A stretch of 64,000 nucleotides of DNA. Origin: Fodinibacter sp963833495. Lineage in GTDB: Bacteria > Actinomycetota > Actinomycetes > Actinomycetales > Dermatophilaceae. A program made the translations under genes and the position numbers. The notes below the pieces were generated by a model. The model saw only the letters and a program-made list of their open reading frames with translations, was not told where the DNA came from and searched no databases. The DNA lies in the NCBI GenBank assembly GCA_963833495.1, contig CAWHYJ010000011.1, positions 248,001 to 312,000 of the forward strand. The letters are read 5' to 3'. Of the stretch, positions 50,522 to 59,238 are shown piece after piece (positions within the stretch are counted from its first letter, which is position 1; each line of letters begins with the position of its first letter).

Positions 50522-50829
50522 GGACCCTGGTTGCCCTGGCCGCGGCCCATGACCTGGTCGAGGGCGGGCTTCACGTCGGCGAGGTAGACGCCTGCGGCGA
50601 CGATCGCGACGATGGCGAGGAAGCCGAGGCCGCGACCGAGGCCGATGACACCGAGCAGGGCTGCCACTCCGGTGACGAGCAGCCAGAACTGCTTGGTGCG
50701 CTTGCCGGCCGCGGTGAACGCGTCGGCGCGGCGGCGCAGGCAGTCGACGAGCGCGTAGAGCTCGACGCCGAGGGCCACGACGGACAGGCCGAGGATGATC
50801 CACTGCTGGAGCTGCGCGAGCGACGACAT
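50506..50829 (-). CDS. DUF2516 membrane protein
   Basis: Small membrane protein of 107 aa with about three helices (QWIILGLSVVALGVELYALV, FWLLVTGVAALLGVIGLGRG, FLAIVAIVAAGVYLADVKP). This is the actinobacterial DUF2516 family, encoded near hbhA in mycobacteria (Rv0476). Function unknown. ATG 50829. It has a glycine/proline tail. Confidence 0.88.
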   Translation of the reverse strand: MSSLAQLQQWIILGLSVVALGVELYALVDCLRRRADAFTAAGKRTKQFWLLVTGVAALLGVIGLGRGLGFLAIVAIVAAGVYLADVKPALDQVMGRGQGNQGPYGPW

Positions 50830-50845
50830 GGGACAAGCGTAGGCG

Positions 50846-51271
50846 TCAGACGTCGAGCAGGATCGTCACTGGGCCGCTATTGACGAGCTCGACGTCCATG
50901 TGGGCACCGAACCGGCCGGTGTGCACCTCGACCCCGCGGGCTCGCAGGGCGGCGACGACCTGGTCCACCACCGGCTCGGCCACCGGCCCGGGGGCGGCGG
51001 CGTTCCACGAGGGGCGGCGGCCCTTGCGGGTGTCGGCGTAGAGGGTGAACTGGCTGACCACGAGCACCGGAGCGCCCTCGTCGAGCACCGATCGCTCGCC
51101 GTGCAGGATGCGCAGGTCGGAGATCTTGCGGGCCATCGTGGCGACCTGCTCGGGCCCGTCGTCGTGGGTGACCCCGACGAGCGCGAGGATGCCGGGTCGG
51201 GCCAGCTCGCCGACGACCTGGCCGTCGACCGTGACGCAGGCCCGGGTGACGCGCTGCAGCACCGCCCTCAT
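50846..51271 (-). CDS. dtd: D-aminoacyl-tRNA deacylase
   Basis: Proofreading enzyme that hydrolyses D-aminoacyl-tRNAs, 141 aa, usual size. Motifs: MRAVLQRVTRACVTVDGQVV, the catalytic SQFTLYADTRKGRRPSW loop, and the cross-subunit NSGPVTILLDV (Gly-cisPro). ATG 51271 aligns with the conserved N-terminus. Seven nt downstream of the asparaginase gene, probably co-transcribed. Confidence 0.95.
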   Translation of the reverse strand: MRAVLQRVTRACVTVDGQVVGELARPGILALVGVTHDDGPEQVATMARKISDLRILHGERSVLDEGAPVLVVSQFTLYADTRKGRRPSWNAAAPGPVAEPVVDQVVAALRARGVEVHTGRFGAHMDVELVNSGPVTILLDV

Positions 51272-51278
51272 CCGCGGC

Positions 51279-52280
51279 TCACTCCGCGATGCCGACGGCG
51301 ACCACCGCGCCGACGGGCTCGCCGTGGCCGAGGATCTGGGCATCCTCGAGGCGGGCGTAGGCCGCGGAGTGCACGCCCAGGCGGCGCAGCACTGCGGCCA
51401 GCACCACCGGCCGCGCCCGCTGGCCGCCGTCGGCGACCTTGAGAGCGACGCCGCGGCCGTCGGCCAGCCCGACCGCGTAGACCGCCTCGGCGCCGTCCTT
51501 GCCGATCAGGCCCTCGGTGCCGCGGATCAGGGCGGTGACGTCGCGCCGGGTGCCGCCGACGAACTCGGGGTGGGCGCGCATGGCGGCGGTGACTTCGGCC
51601 TCGGGGGTTCCGGGCTCGCCGGTGGCGATCTGGCCGAAGGCTCGGGCCAGCCCGGCCAGGGAGACGGCCATGACGGGGGCGCCGCAGCCGTCGACGGCGG
51701 TGGCGGCGACCGGCTCCCCGGCGAGCTCGGCCAGGGTGTCTGCCATCAGGCGCTGCAGCGGGTGGTCGGTGTCGCGGTAGGTCGCGAGGTCCCAGCCGTT
51801 GAGGCGGCAGGTGGCGAGCATCGCGGCGTGCTTGCCCGAGCAGTTCTGGGCGAGCGGGCGGGCGGTGCGGCCGGCGGCGATCCAGACGTCACGCTCGTCG
51901 GGGTCGTAGGGCAGGTCGGGGGTGTTCTGCAGGTCGGCCTCGCTCAGGCCCGCCGCGGTGAGCATGTCGCGCACGCCGTCGAGGTGGAAGGGCTGCGCGG
52001 AGTGGCTGGCGCAGGCCAAGGCCAGGTGCTGAAGGGGCAGGGCGAGGCCGGCGCGCAGCATGGCCACGGCCTGGATGGGCTTGTTCGAGCTGCGGGGGAA
52101 GACCGGGTCGTCGGCGGCGCCCCAGGCGTGCCGGACGGAGCCGTCGGCGTCCGTCACCGCGATGGTCGCCCGGTGGGCCGACTCCACGAACCCGCCGCGG
52201 GTCACGTGGGCGACGACGGGGGCGTCGGCCAGCGCTGGTGGGGTGGCTGCACGGCGGGCGGGTGCGGTCTGGTCGGGCAC
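51279..52280 (-). CDS. L-asparaginase II family protein
   Basis: Amidohydrolase of 333 aa matching the PF06089 asparaginase family rather than classical AnsA: GGFVESAHRATIAVTDADG, VFPRSSNKPIQAVAML, ASHSAQPFHLDGVRDML, QNCSGKHAAMLATCRLNGWD and DGCGAPVMAVSLAGLARAF. Expected to hydrolyse asparagine to aspartate and ammonia. GTG 52280 start. It heads a unit with dtd. Confidence 0.92.
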   Translation of the reverse strand: MPDQTAPARRAATPPALADAPVVAHVTRGGFVESAHRATIAVTDADGSVRHAWGAADDPVFPRSSNKPIQAVAMLRAGLALPLQHLALACASHSAQPFHLDGVRDMLTAAGLSEADLQNTPDLPYDPDERDVWIAAGRTARPLAQNCSGKHAAMLATCRLNGWDLATYRDTDHPLQRLMADTLAELAGEPVAATAVDGCGAPVMAVSLAGLARAFGQIATGEPGTPEAEVTAAMRAHPEFVGGTRRDVTALIRGTEGLIGKDGAEAVYAVGLADGRGVALKVADGGQRARPVVLAAVLRRLGVHSAAYARLEDAQILGHGEPVGAVVAVGIAE

Positions 52281-52301
52281 GGGCCGACCCTATCCGCGCC
52301 G

Positions 52302-52410
52302 GGTGGGCGGGCGGGGTCCGGCGCGGTGGGCGGGCGGGGTCCGGCGCGGTGGGCGGGCGGCATCCGGCGTGGGCGGGCGGCATCCGGCGTGGGCGGGCAC
52401 CCGGCATCCG
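52302..52410. repeat. GC-rich short tandem repeats
   Basis: About two copies of a 23-nt unit starting GTGGGCGGGCGGGGTCC are followed by two copies of a 20-nt unit (GGGCGGGCGGCATCCGGCGT) in the gap upstream of the asparaginase gene. The second unit carries the CGGCATCC word, so three copies of it lie within 50 nt. The G-runs could form quadruplexes. Confidence 0.8.
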
Positions 52411-52531
52411 ACCGGGCCGGGACGCCGAACGACCGGGGCCGGTCGAGCCGGCCCCGGTCGTCGGGGGTGTCACCGGGAAAGGGGGGAACCCGGCGACGGG
52501 TGGTCGGCCAGGCCGACGCTTGGGGGAAGGG

Positions 52532-53293
52532 TCAGCTCGCGGCCGGGGTGGCCGGCTTCTCGGCCGGGGTCAGGGGCGCGGTGCCGACCTTCTCGGCGGC
52601 CTTCTCGGTGGCCTTCTCGGCGGCGACCGCGGTCTTGCGAACGCTCGTCGTGGCGCCCTTGGCCGAGGTGGTGGCCTTCTTGGTGGCGTTCTTGGTCGTG
52701 GTACTCGTGCGCTTGGCCGCGGTGCGGGTGCGCTTGGCCGACTTGGTGACCTCGGCCTCGACGACCTTGGTCTCCTCGACGACGCTGCCGCCGACGATGG
52801 TGACGACCTTCGCGGCCTCCTTGCGGGCGGTCGTGACGGTGGCCTTGGCGGACCGCTCGATGTCGGCGGTCGCCTTGCGGGCGGAGGTGACGGCACCCTT
52901 GACCTGGGCGACGGTGACGTCGGCCTGGGCCACGAGGTCCTTGGTGGCCTTCTGGTTCTGGATGCGCTTGACGAGCTTGTGGCCGCGGGCGGCGAGCTCG
53001 TCGTAGGCCTCGGTCAGCTTGCCGCCGAAGATCATGGTCTGGTTGATCGCCAGGGCCGGGATCTCCTTGGCGTCGTCGACGGCCTTGGTGGCGCGGGCCT
53101 GGACGTTGGCCGGAGCGAGGTCGGTGGACAGCTCGACGCGGGCCTTCTCGGCGCGCAGGGCGAGCTCGGCGCGGGCCTTGTCGGCGCGCAGGCGGGCCTC
53201 GCGCACCTTCTCGACCGCTAGGTCGGTGGCGCCGACGGCGGCGAAGAACGGGGTGGTGTCGACGGTGTTCTTGAGGTCCTCGATGACGGACAT
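52532..53293 (-). CDS. hbhA: HbhA-like heparin-binding / histone-like protein
   Basis: Protein of 253 aa: an N-terminal coiled-coil-forming alpha-helical region (FFAAVGATDLAVEKVREARL, ADKARAELALRAEKARVEL), then a helical middle and a long Lys/Ala/Thr-rich C-terminus from residue 185 on (KKATTSAKGATTSVRKT) that could bind DNA or sulphated glycans. In mycobacteria HbhA (Rv0475) is an adhesin and lipid-inclusion protein, with an XRE gene and a DUF2516 gene as neighbours, which are here too. No signal peptide is visible. ATG 53293 follows a GGAGAC box. Confidence 0.82.
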   Translation of the reverse strand: MSVIEDLKNTVDTTPFFAAVGATDLAVEKVREARLRADKARAELALRAEKARVELSTDLAPANVQARATKAVDDAKEIPALAINQTMIFGGKLTEAYDELAARGHKLVKRIQNQKATKDLVAQADVTVAQVKGAVTSARKATADIERSAKATVTTARKEAAKVVTIVGGSVVEETKVVEAEVTKSAKRTRTAAKRTSTTTKNATKKATTSAKGATTSVRKTAVAAEKATEKAAEKVGTAPLTPAEKPATPAAS

Positions 53294-53325
53294 AATGTGT
53301 CTCCTTCGGGTGGGGCGGGGTTGGT

Positions 53326-53817
53326 TCAGCCTGGGGGTGTGGTGCTGGTCTTGGCCGTTGTGCTGGTCTTGGCGGTTCTGCTCGCCGTGGCGCCCTTGGT
53401 GGTTGCGGCGCGCTTCGTGGTCGTGGGGGCCTTGCGGGTCGGCGGCGCTGCCGTGGGGGGCTCCTCGAGGTAGGACTCGTAGATGTCGAGGAGGGTCTTC
53501 TTCTGCCGCTGGGTCAGGGCCGGGTCGGCGGTGATCGCACCGCGGACGTCGGGGGCCGAGGTGGGCGGGGCGACCTCGGCGTCGAGGATGCCCGCTTTCA
53601 CGTAGAGGCTCTCGGCCGAGACCTCGAGGCCCTTGGCCAGCTGTTGGAGGATCTCTGCGCTCGGCCGCTTGAGCCCGCGCTCGATCTGGGACAGGTAGGG
53701 GTTGGACACCCCGGCGAGCTCGGACAGCTGACGCAGGGAGAGCCGGGCGGACGTGCGCTGCTCACGCAGGTAGTCGCCGAGGCTGCTGCCCAGGTCGTTC
53801 AGCGGGTTCTTGCTCAC
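53326..53817 (-). CDS. XRE-family regulator (Rv0474-like)
   Basis: DNA-binding protein of 163 aa. XRE HTH at residues 10-65 (LREQRTSARLSLRQLSELAG, VSNPYLSQIERGLKRPSAEI), then a helical region and an Ala/Thr/Lys-rich tail similar to that of HbhA. GTG 53817 precedes SKNPLNDLGSSLG. The 12-bp inverted repeat at 53830-53864 is a likely autoregulatory operator. It precedes hbhA by 32 nt, so both are probably one unit. Confidence 0.88.
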   Translation of the reverse strand: MSKNPLNDLGSSLGDYLREQRTSARLSLRQLSELAGVSNPYLSQIERGLKRPSAEILQQLAKGLEVSAESLYVKAGILDAEVAPPTSAPDVRGAITADPALTQRQKKTLLDIYESYLEEPPTAAPPTRKAPTTTKRAATTKGATASRTAKTSTTAKTSTTPPG

Positions 53818-53829
53818 ATGACCATTGTG

Positions 53830-53864
53830 CTTGCTGTAGTTAGCAAAATGCAAACTGCAGCAAG
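53830..53864. promoter_or_regulatory. Inverted-repeat operator upstream of the XRE gene
   Basis: CTTGCTGTAGTT and AACTGCAGCAAG are complementary at 11 of 12 positions with an 11-nt AT-rich spacer, about 13 nt from the XRE gene start. The position fits autoregulation of the XRE-hbhA unit. Confidence 0.7.
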
Positions 53865-53928
53865 CGTGAGAGCCCTCACACGGTCACCACGCGCGGCTCA
53901 GGCCTCGAGGACCCTCTGTTCCAGCCGC

Positions 53929-54021
53929 TATTGGATGCTTCCTTTCACGGCGCAACTTTCAAAGTTGCTCGCTCCTAGGGAGCAACTTTCAAAGTTGCTC
54001 ACCAGCGGCGAGCATCCAATA
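53929..54021. repeat. Nested palindrome cluster
   Basis: An outer 11-bp inverted repeat (TATTGGATGCT, 53929-53939, with its complement at 54011-54021) encloses two copies of the 17-nt palindrome GCAACTTTCAAAGTTGC (53952-53968 and 53982-53998). Between these two copies lies a third palindrome, GCTCCTAGGGAGC. Several mutually exclusive foldings are possible. It lies between the XRE gene start and the 3' end of the DUF4395 gene. Confidence 0.85.
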
Positions 54022-54074
54022 CGGGCGCGGAAGACCTTCTTGGGGGCACTTGGGGCGGCCGGTGGCGGGGCGAC

Positions 54075-54578
54075 TCAGGCGGTGGCGGACTCGCGCTGGC
54101 GCAGGGAGATGTCGGCGCAGGCCGCGCAGGTCTCCTCGGGTACCAGCCCGACCTTCATCAGCTGCGCGAACACGAAGCAGCCGGCGCAGAAGCCGACGAC
54201 CGACTCCAGGAGCGCGAACACCAGCAGCACGGCGAGCAGCCCCACGGTCACCACCGGAAGCCCCGCCAGCAGGAAGCCGGTGGCCGCCAGGGTGAACACC
54301 AGGCCGACGGTCTGGGCGAAGCGCTTCGGCGGACCCGCCACCAGCTTCGGCGCCCCCAGCCGCGGCGCGATCACCTTGGTGGCCAGCTGGCCCAGCGGGC
54401 TGTAGCGCGGGCCGGCGGCCACCCGCAGCGCAAAGCCGACGGCCAGCACGGCACTCAGCCAGAGCCAGCCGGTCAGCAGGGCCACGGCCGTGATCAGCGC
54501 GACGCAGCCGGCCACGACCCGCGCGGCCTTCTCGTTGACGACGGCCGGAAATCCAAAAGCATCACGCACGGTAGCCAT
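54075..54578 (-). CDS. DUF4395 membrane protein
   Basis: Membrane protein of 167 aa with four helices and two CxxC motifs (CAGC within VGFCAGCFVFAQL and CAAC within EETCAACADISL), typical of DUF4395. The thiol pairs suggest a redox or metal-linked role; family members lie near thioredoxin-like or rhodanese genes in other genomes. ATG 54578. Function unknown. Confidence 0.85.
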   Translation of the reverse strand: MATVRDAFGFPAVVNEKAARVVAGCVALITAVALLTGWLWLSAVLAVGFALRVAAGPRYSPLGQLATKVIAPRLGAPKLVAGPPKRFAQTVGLVFTLAATGFLLAGLPVVTVGLLAVLLVFALLESVVGFCAGCFVFAQLMKVGLVPEETCAACADISLRQRESATA

Positions 54579-54683
54579 AACCGCGGATTATGCAGGGGCA
54601 TTCCGCCGCCGCGACCAGCCCGTCCAGACCTCGGACGTGGGCCCACGACCCGGGATGCCGCGGCGGCGGCGCCGCCCGCAACG

Positions 54684-55551
54684 TCAGCGAACGCGCCGGT
54701 CCTTGACCCCCAGCAGGTCTCGCGCCTGCTCGGTGCCCATCGGCGGCCGCTGCATCACTGTGGCCAGCTCGGCGGCCCGCGTCACGAGCTCGTCGTTGTG
54801 CTGCACGACCTGCCCCCGGGCGAAGACGACGTTGTCCTCCATCCCCACCCGCAGGTGGCCCGCCGGCCGACAGCGCCGCCGCCATGATCGGCAGGTGACC
54901 GCGCCCGATGCCGGTCGCCGACCACGACGTCACCTCGGCCGGCAGCATCGCGACCCCCGCCATCAGCGCGCCGGTCGTGGCCGGCATCGCGCCGGGCACC
55001 CCGGTGACGAAGTCGACGTGCACCCGGCCGCCGAACGGCAGGCCGTGGGTGTCGATCAGCCGCTGCAGCGCGTGCACGTGGCCGAGGTCGAAGAGCTCGA
55101 ACTCGGGCACCACCTCGCGCTCCTGCGCCTGCACGTACAGGTCGCTCATGAAGCCCCAGGGGTTGAGGAACACGTCGTCGCCGAAGTTGGTGGTGCCACA
55201 GGTCAGCGAGCACGAGTCGGGCTCCGCGTCGAGCACGGTGAGGCGCTGCTCGAGCGGGTCATGCACCGACCCGCCCGTCGACAGCTGCACCACCAGGTCG
55301 GTCGACGACCGCACCGCCTCGACCGCGGCTCGCAGCCGGCCGGCATCCAGCGTGGGCCGGTGCTCGCCGTCGCGGATGTGCAGGTGGATGAGCGAGGCGC
55401 CGGCGGCCTCGCAGCGCTGCGCGGTTTCGACGAGCTCCTCGAGCGTCGTCGGCAGCTGGGGCAGGTCGGCCTTGGCGTGCTCGGCGCCGGTCGGGGCGAC
55501 GGTGATCAGGGTGCCGGCGGGCAGGGAGGTAGCGGGTGCGACGGGGACCAT
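54684..55551 (-). pseudogene. BKACE-family (3-keto-5-aminohexanoate cleavage) enzyme, frameshifted
   Basis: Zinc-dependent beta-keto acid cleavage enzyme that condenses a beta-keto acid with acetyl-CoA. N-terminal part is clear: ITVAPTGAEHAKADLPQLPT, GASLIHLHIRDGEHRPTLDA, LSTGG and GGRVHVDFVTGVPGAMPATT; later WSATGIGRGHLPIMAAALSA. One extra base in the GGGCC at about 54859-54861 then shifts the frame; removing it gives GGHLRVGMEDN, the conserved C-terminal metal/substrate motif, and a normal end at 54684 (288 aa). So the gene is probably intact in the organism and this is a sequence error, or it is a recent mutation. ATG 55551. Confidence 0.75.
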
Positions 55552-55592
55552 GCGCCCATCATGGCAGCAACGATCCGCAGGATCTGCGGCGT

Positions 55593-56625
55593 TCAGCCGC
55601 TCACGACGACGGTCTGCGCGGCCGAGATGCCGTCGACGAGAAGATCCACGTCGGTCGCCACCGAGCGCTTGACCACCGCCAGCGCCACCGGGCCGTCCTC
55701 GTGGTGCCGCGCCACCGAGGTGAGCCGGCCCACCTCGCGCTCGCCGAGCAGCACCGGCGCACCGGCCGGCGGCAGCACGTGCCCCGACCCGTCGAGGTGC
55801 AGGAACACCAGCCGCCGCGGTGGCCGGCCCAGGTTGTGCACCCGGGCGATGGTCTCCTGGCCGCGGTAGCAGCCCTTGTGCAGGTGCACGGCGGTGCGCA
55901 GCCAGTCGACCTCGTGCGCGATGGTGCGGTGGTCGGTCTCGAAGCCGAGCCGCGGCCGCCACGCGGCGACCCGCAGCGCCTCGGCCGCCCAGGTGCCGGC
56001 CAGCGGGCGGTCGCCGACCGCCGCCTCGAGCCCGGCCCGGGGCACGATCAGCTCGCGCCAGGCGCGGCCCGCCGCCGGGTGACCCTCGACCGGGCCGTAG
56101 GCAACGGTGTCGCCGACCAGCCCGGGCCAGGGGTCGACCCATGCCAGCGGCTCGCCGGGCACCGACTCCGCACCGAGCGGCTCCCCCAGCACCGCCCAGT
56201 CGGCGACTGACGTCGGCCACCTCGACGCGCAGCATGAACCGCATCGACTCCAGCCAGGCGACCAGGGCGGATGCCGTGCCCGGCTCGACCGTGATCCACG
56301 CCGTCTCGCCGTCGTCGACGAGGTGCAGCGCGTGCTCGACGTGCCCCTTGGGCGACAGCACGAGCGACTCGCGGGAGGTGCGCGGCGCCAGCCCGAGCAG
56401 GTGCTGCGAGGTCATCGAGTGCAGCCAGGTCAGCCGGTCGGGGCCGCTGATCGTCACGACACCGCGGTGCGACAGGTCGACGGCGGCGAGCCCCTCGGCG
56501 AGCAGCCGCTGCTCGCGCGCCGGGTCGCCGTAGTGCGACGCGACGCCGGCGTCGGCGCCCTCTCCCTCGACGGCGCCGTGGCGCGCGAGGAGCGGCGACG
56601 TCGTGGTGGACGTGGAGGGGCTCAT
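55593..56625 (-). pseudogene. ygfZ: YgfZ/GcvT-like folate-binding protein, frameshifted
   Basis: Folate-dependent protein for iron-sulfur cluster enzyme repair. N-terminal GcvT-like part: VDLSHRGVVTISGPDRLTWL, SLVLSPKGHVEHALHLVDDG; C-terminal signature HKGCYRGQETIARVHNLGRP (the YgfZ KGCYxGQE motif) is intact. A one-base insertion near 56206, seen as ADVSRRLG against the expected continuation DWAVLGEPLG, separates the halves. Without it the protein has about 343 aa. ATG 56625 overlaps the stop of fur (ATGA). Confidence 0.75.
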
Positions 56626-57129
56626 CGGGTGGCCTTCCGGCTCGTGGGGGCTGGTGCTGCAGCGGACGCCGCACCGTGCAACGCCGCGCCCGGCTGCTCC
56701 TCTTCCGGCGGCACCGCCGTCGCGGCACGAGCGGCACAGCCCGTGCACGGCGGCGTGCGACACGTCGGACGCGAAGCCGAGCGACTCGTCGAGCCGCGCG
56801 ACCAGCTCGTCGGCAGCCGACAACGGCGCCTCGCCGACCCAGCCGCAGCCGCGGCACACCACGTGCAGGTGGGTCGCGTGCTCGGCGAGGTGGTAGCTCG
56901 GCGCCCGGTGGTCGACGTGGGTGTGCCCGACCAGGCCGAGCTCCTGCAGGGCCTCGAGCGCGCGGTAGACGGTGGAGGCGGACACGGCATCCGCACCGTC
57001 GGCGGCCACGGCATCCACGATCTCGTCGGGGGTGGCGTGGCCGAGCCGGCCCACGGCGGCCAGCACGCGCTCGCGCTGCGACGTCAGGCGCTTGCCCCGA
57101 GCCCGCAGCCGCTCGCCGAGATCACTCAT
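56622..57129 (-). pseudogene. fur: Fur-family metalloregulator, frameshifted near the C-terminus
   Basis: Ferric-uptake-type repressor. The winged helix (RLTSQRERVLAAVGRLGHAT, VSASTVYRALEALQELGLVG) and metal site (HTHVDHRAPSYHLAEHATHL, HLHVVCRGCGW) are intact, as is CRSC. A one-base shift near 56740 then changes the frame: the read-through frame runs without a stop into ygfZ, whereas the alternative frame gives VPPEEEQPGAALHG and a TGA overlapping the ygfZ ATG. The second is the sensible end, so a single-base insertion is inferred. ATG 57129. Zinc (Zur-like) or iron specificity cannot be told. Confidence 0.75.
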
Positions 57130-57174
57130 CCGCACCAATGTAAGCGGCACACAGGTGCCGTCCAGACCAGCGAC

Positions 57175-57188
57175 CTACACTGACCGTC
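57175..57188 (+). promoter_or_regulatory. -10 of a leaderless LytR-CpsA-Psr transcript
   Basis: TACACT at 57175-57180 lies eight nt before GTG 57189, with no ribosome-binding site between them, suggesting a leaderless mRNA. Confidence 0.5.
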
Positions 57189-58277
57189 GTGACGGAGCGG
57201 GGCGTTGAGTCGCTGACCCAGAGCGGTGCGGACTCGCAGGAGGCCGGCGCCGATGTCGAGCAGCGCCCGAGACGGGAGCGACGCGACGGCAGACGGCGCG
57301 ACCGCAAGGACCGACGCCGAGGCCGGCGGGCGCTTCTCGTCATGCTGGCGCTGTTCCTCCTGCTCTTCGGCGGGGCCGCGGCCTTCGTCGGCTACCTCGG
57401 CTTCATGGTCAACTCCAACGTCAAGCACGCCGACCTCCTGCCCGAGGCGCGCCCCCCGGTCACCGCCCCCGACGGCACCAAGATCGCTGAAACCGGTACC
57501 GGCACCAACTTCCTCGTCGTCGGCGCCGACACCCGCCCCGGCGACGCCGGCCGCTCCGACGTCATCGTGCTCGTGCACATCCCCGCCGACGGCAAGACCG
57601 TCAACATGATCCACTTCCCGCGTGACCTGTACGTCGACGTCCCCGGCCATGGCAAGGACAAGATCAACGCCGCCTACGCCTACGGCCGCGAGCCGCTGCT
57701 CGTGCAGACCATGGAGAACCTCCTCAAGATCCGCATCCATCACGTCGCCAAGACCAACTTCGAGGGCTTCAAGAACATGACGGATGCCGTGGGCGGCGTC
57801 CGGGTGTACGCCGAGGAGGGCAGCGGCAACGGCGGCCAGGTCGTCATCCAGAAGGGGTGGAACAACCTCGACGGTACGCAGGCCCTGGCCTTCGTGCGCG
57901 AGCGCCACCAGCTCAGCGAGGGCGACATCTCCCGCGGCCGCCGCCAGCTGGCGTTCATCAAGGCACTGTTGCTCAAGGCCATCAGCCCGGCCACGGTCAC
58001 CAACCCGGTGAAGATCGCCGAGTTCACGGATGCCGCCACGAAGAACCTCGTGCTCGACCAGCACCTCTCGCTCAGCCAGCTGCGCGACTACGCGGTCTCG
58101 CTGCGCAACATCCGCGGCGACGACGTCGTCTTCTCGACCGCGCCCTTCACCGGGTTCGGAACCACACCGGGCGGTGCGTCGATCGACGTCGTCGACAAGC
58201 AGGGCATGGCCGACCTCGGCGAGGCGCTGCGCACCGACACGATGAGCGACTACGGCGACGTGTTCGTCACGCCCTGA
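57189..58277 (+). CDS. LytR-CpsA-Psr family cell-wall glycopolymer ligase
   Basis: Membrane-anchored enzyme that attaches secondary polymers such as arabinogalactan- or teichoic-type glycans to peptidoglycan; 362 aa. An Arg-rich cytoplasmic head, one transmembrane helix (RALLVMLALFLLLFGGAAAF), then the LCP domain: NFLVVGADTRPGDAGRSDVI, MIHFPRDLYVDVPGHGKDKI (catalytic Arg/Asp), NAAYAYGREP, DAVGGVRVY and LAFVRERHQLSEGDISRGRR. GTG 57189 is the start and the mRNA is probably leaderless. Confidence 0.92.
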   Translation: MTERGVESLTQSGADSQEAGADVEQRPRRERRDGRRRDRKDRRRGRRALLVMLALFLLLFGGAAAFVGYLGFMVNSNVKHADLLPEARPPVTAPDGTKIAETGTGTNFLVVGADTRPGDAGRSDVIVLVHIPADGKTVNMIHFPRDLYVDVPGHGKDKINAAYAYGREPLLVQTMENLLKIRIHHVAKTNFEGFKNMTDAVGGVRVYAEEGSGNGGQVVIQKGWNNLDGTQALAFVRERHQLSEGDISRGRRQLAFIKALLLKAISPATVTNPVKIAEFTDAATKNLVLDQHLSLSQLRDYAVSLRNIRGDDVVFSTAPFTGFGTTPGGASIDVVDKQGMADLGEALRTDTMSDYGDVFVTP

Positions 58278-58324
58278 CGTTCCTTCGAGCGCCGGCATCC
58301 GGCACCCGAGTCGGGCCTGCCGGG

Positions 58325-58834
58325 TCAGTCGACGCGCTTGAGCTCGGCCGACACGTGTGACTGCAGCGGCTGGCCCACCGCGGCCATGTCCATGACCCAG
58401 AGCAGGTCGCTGTTGACGTAGCCGTAGAGCCGGTGGCCGGCGGTGTACTCCTTGGCCGTGGGGCTGCGCATGACACCGTCGGTGCGCAGCTCGACCTTGG
58501 CCGGCTCGGCGACGCCCGCGTACATCTCGACGAACCCGGTCGGGTGGGTGAGCAGCAGCTCGACGTTGGTGCCGTCGGGCTGGTCGGCGACCGGCCGCCA
58601 GAAGCCGAGCTCGGTGGCCAGCGGGCGCACCTGGTTGCCGTCGGCGTCGAGCAGCCAGGTGCGTGACTCCCAGCGCAGGAAGGGCCGGCCGTCGTGCGTG
58701 CACACGATCTCCTGGCCGAACTGCTGCGACTCCATGGTGGGGTAGCCGACCAGGCCGGCGCCCTCCCAGCGGCCGACCAGCCACGCGAGGGGGGCGAGCT
58801 GCTCGTGCAGCGAGGTGTCGAGGGTGAAGACCAT
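58325..58834 (-). CDS. Nitrobindin-like heme-binding protein (THAP4/DUF1794)
   Basis: Ten-stranded beta-barrel protein of 169 aa. The nitrobindin motif LVGRWEGAGLVGYP (GxWxGxG) opens it, followed by GQEIVCTHDGRPFLRWESRT, GFWRP and LLWVMDMAAVGQPLQSHVSA with a likely heme-ligand region near the end. Nitrobindins bind ferric heme and isomerise peroxynitrite in actinobacteria. ATG 58834. It is divergent from the DsrE-like gene, with 12 nt between starts. Confidence 0.85.
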   Translation of the reverse strand: MVFTLDTSLHEQLAPLAWLVGRWEGAGLVGYPTMESQQFGQEIVCTHDGRPFLRWESRTWLLDADGNQVRPLATELGFWRPVADQPDGTNVELLLTHPTGFVEMYAGVAEPAKVELRTDGVMRSPTAKEYTAGHRLYGYVNSDLLWVMDMAAVGQPLQSHVSAELKRVD

Positions 58835-58846
58835 ACGCTGCAGTCT

Positions 58847-59219
58847 ATGGACTCCCCCGCGGCCTCCCTCGTCGTCAAGGTCACCTGTGGCACCGAGGCG
58901 CTGGAGCGGCTCAACCAGGGGTTCACGGTGGCGACGACGGCCCTGGCGGCCGGGGTCGAGGTCAGCCTGTGGCTCACCGGCGACGCGACGGTGATGGTCG
59001 TGCCGGGCCGCGCCGAGGAGGTGGAGCTGCCGCAGGCCGCGCCGCTCGCCGAGCTGCGGGACGCCCTGCTCGAGGGCGCGCGGGTCACCGTCTGCGGCCA
59101 GTGCGCCGCGCGGCGCGAGCCTCACGGTCGACGACCTGCTGCCGGGGGTGGTCATCCGCGGGGCGGCGGCGTTCGTCGAGGAGGTCATGGCCCCCGGCGC
59201 GAGGTCCCTCGTCTACTGA
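58847..59219 (+). pseudogene. DsrE-family protein, frameshifted
   Basis: Small sulfurtransferase-like protein. The first 80 residues are intact: SLVVKVTCGTEALERLNQGF, LWLTGDATVMVVPGRAEEVE and VTVCGQCAARRE, with CGQC being the DsrE-type cysteine motif. An extra base near 59114 then shifts the frame; removing it gives LTVDDLLPGVVIRGAAAFVE and a normal end at 59219 (123 aa). ATG 58847. Function unknown; sulfur relay inferred from the fold. Confidence 0.7.
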
Positions 59220-59238
59220 CCCGCAGGTCGCAAGTCCC

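Noticed and set aside
52302..52410. A CRISPR array or origin iterons
   Set aside because: Repeats are short, GC-only and contiguous, with no spacers and no replication gene nearby.
54684..57129. A single 860-residue fusion of Fur, YgfZ and BKACE in one open frame
   Set aside because: The continuous frame results from compensating single-base shifts; each domain has its own start with ATGA overlaps or an untranslated gap, and the linking peptides are out-of-frame low-complexity sequence.
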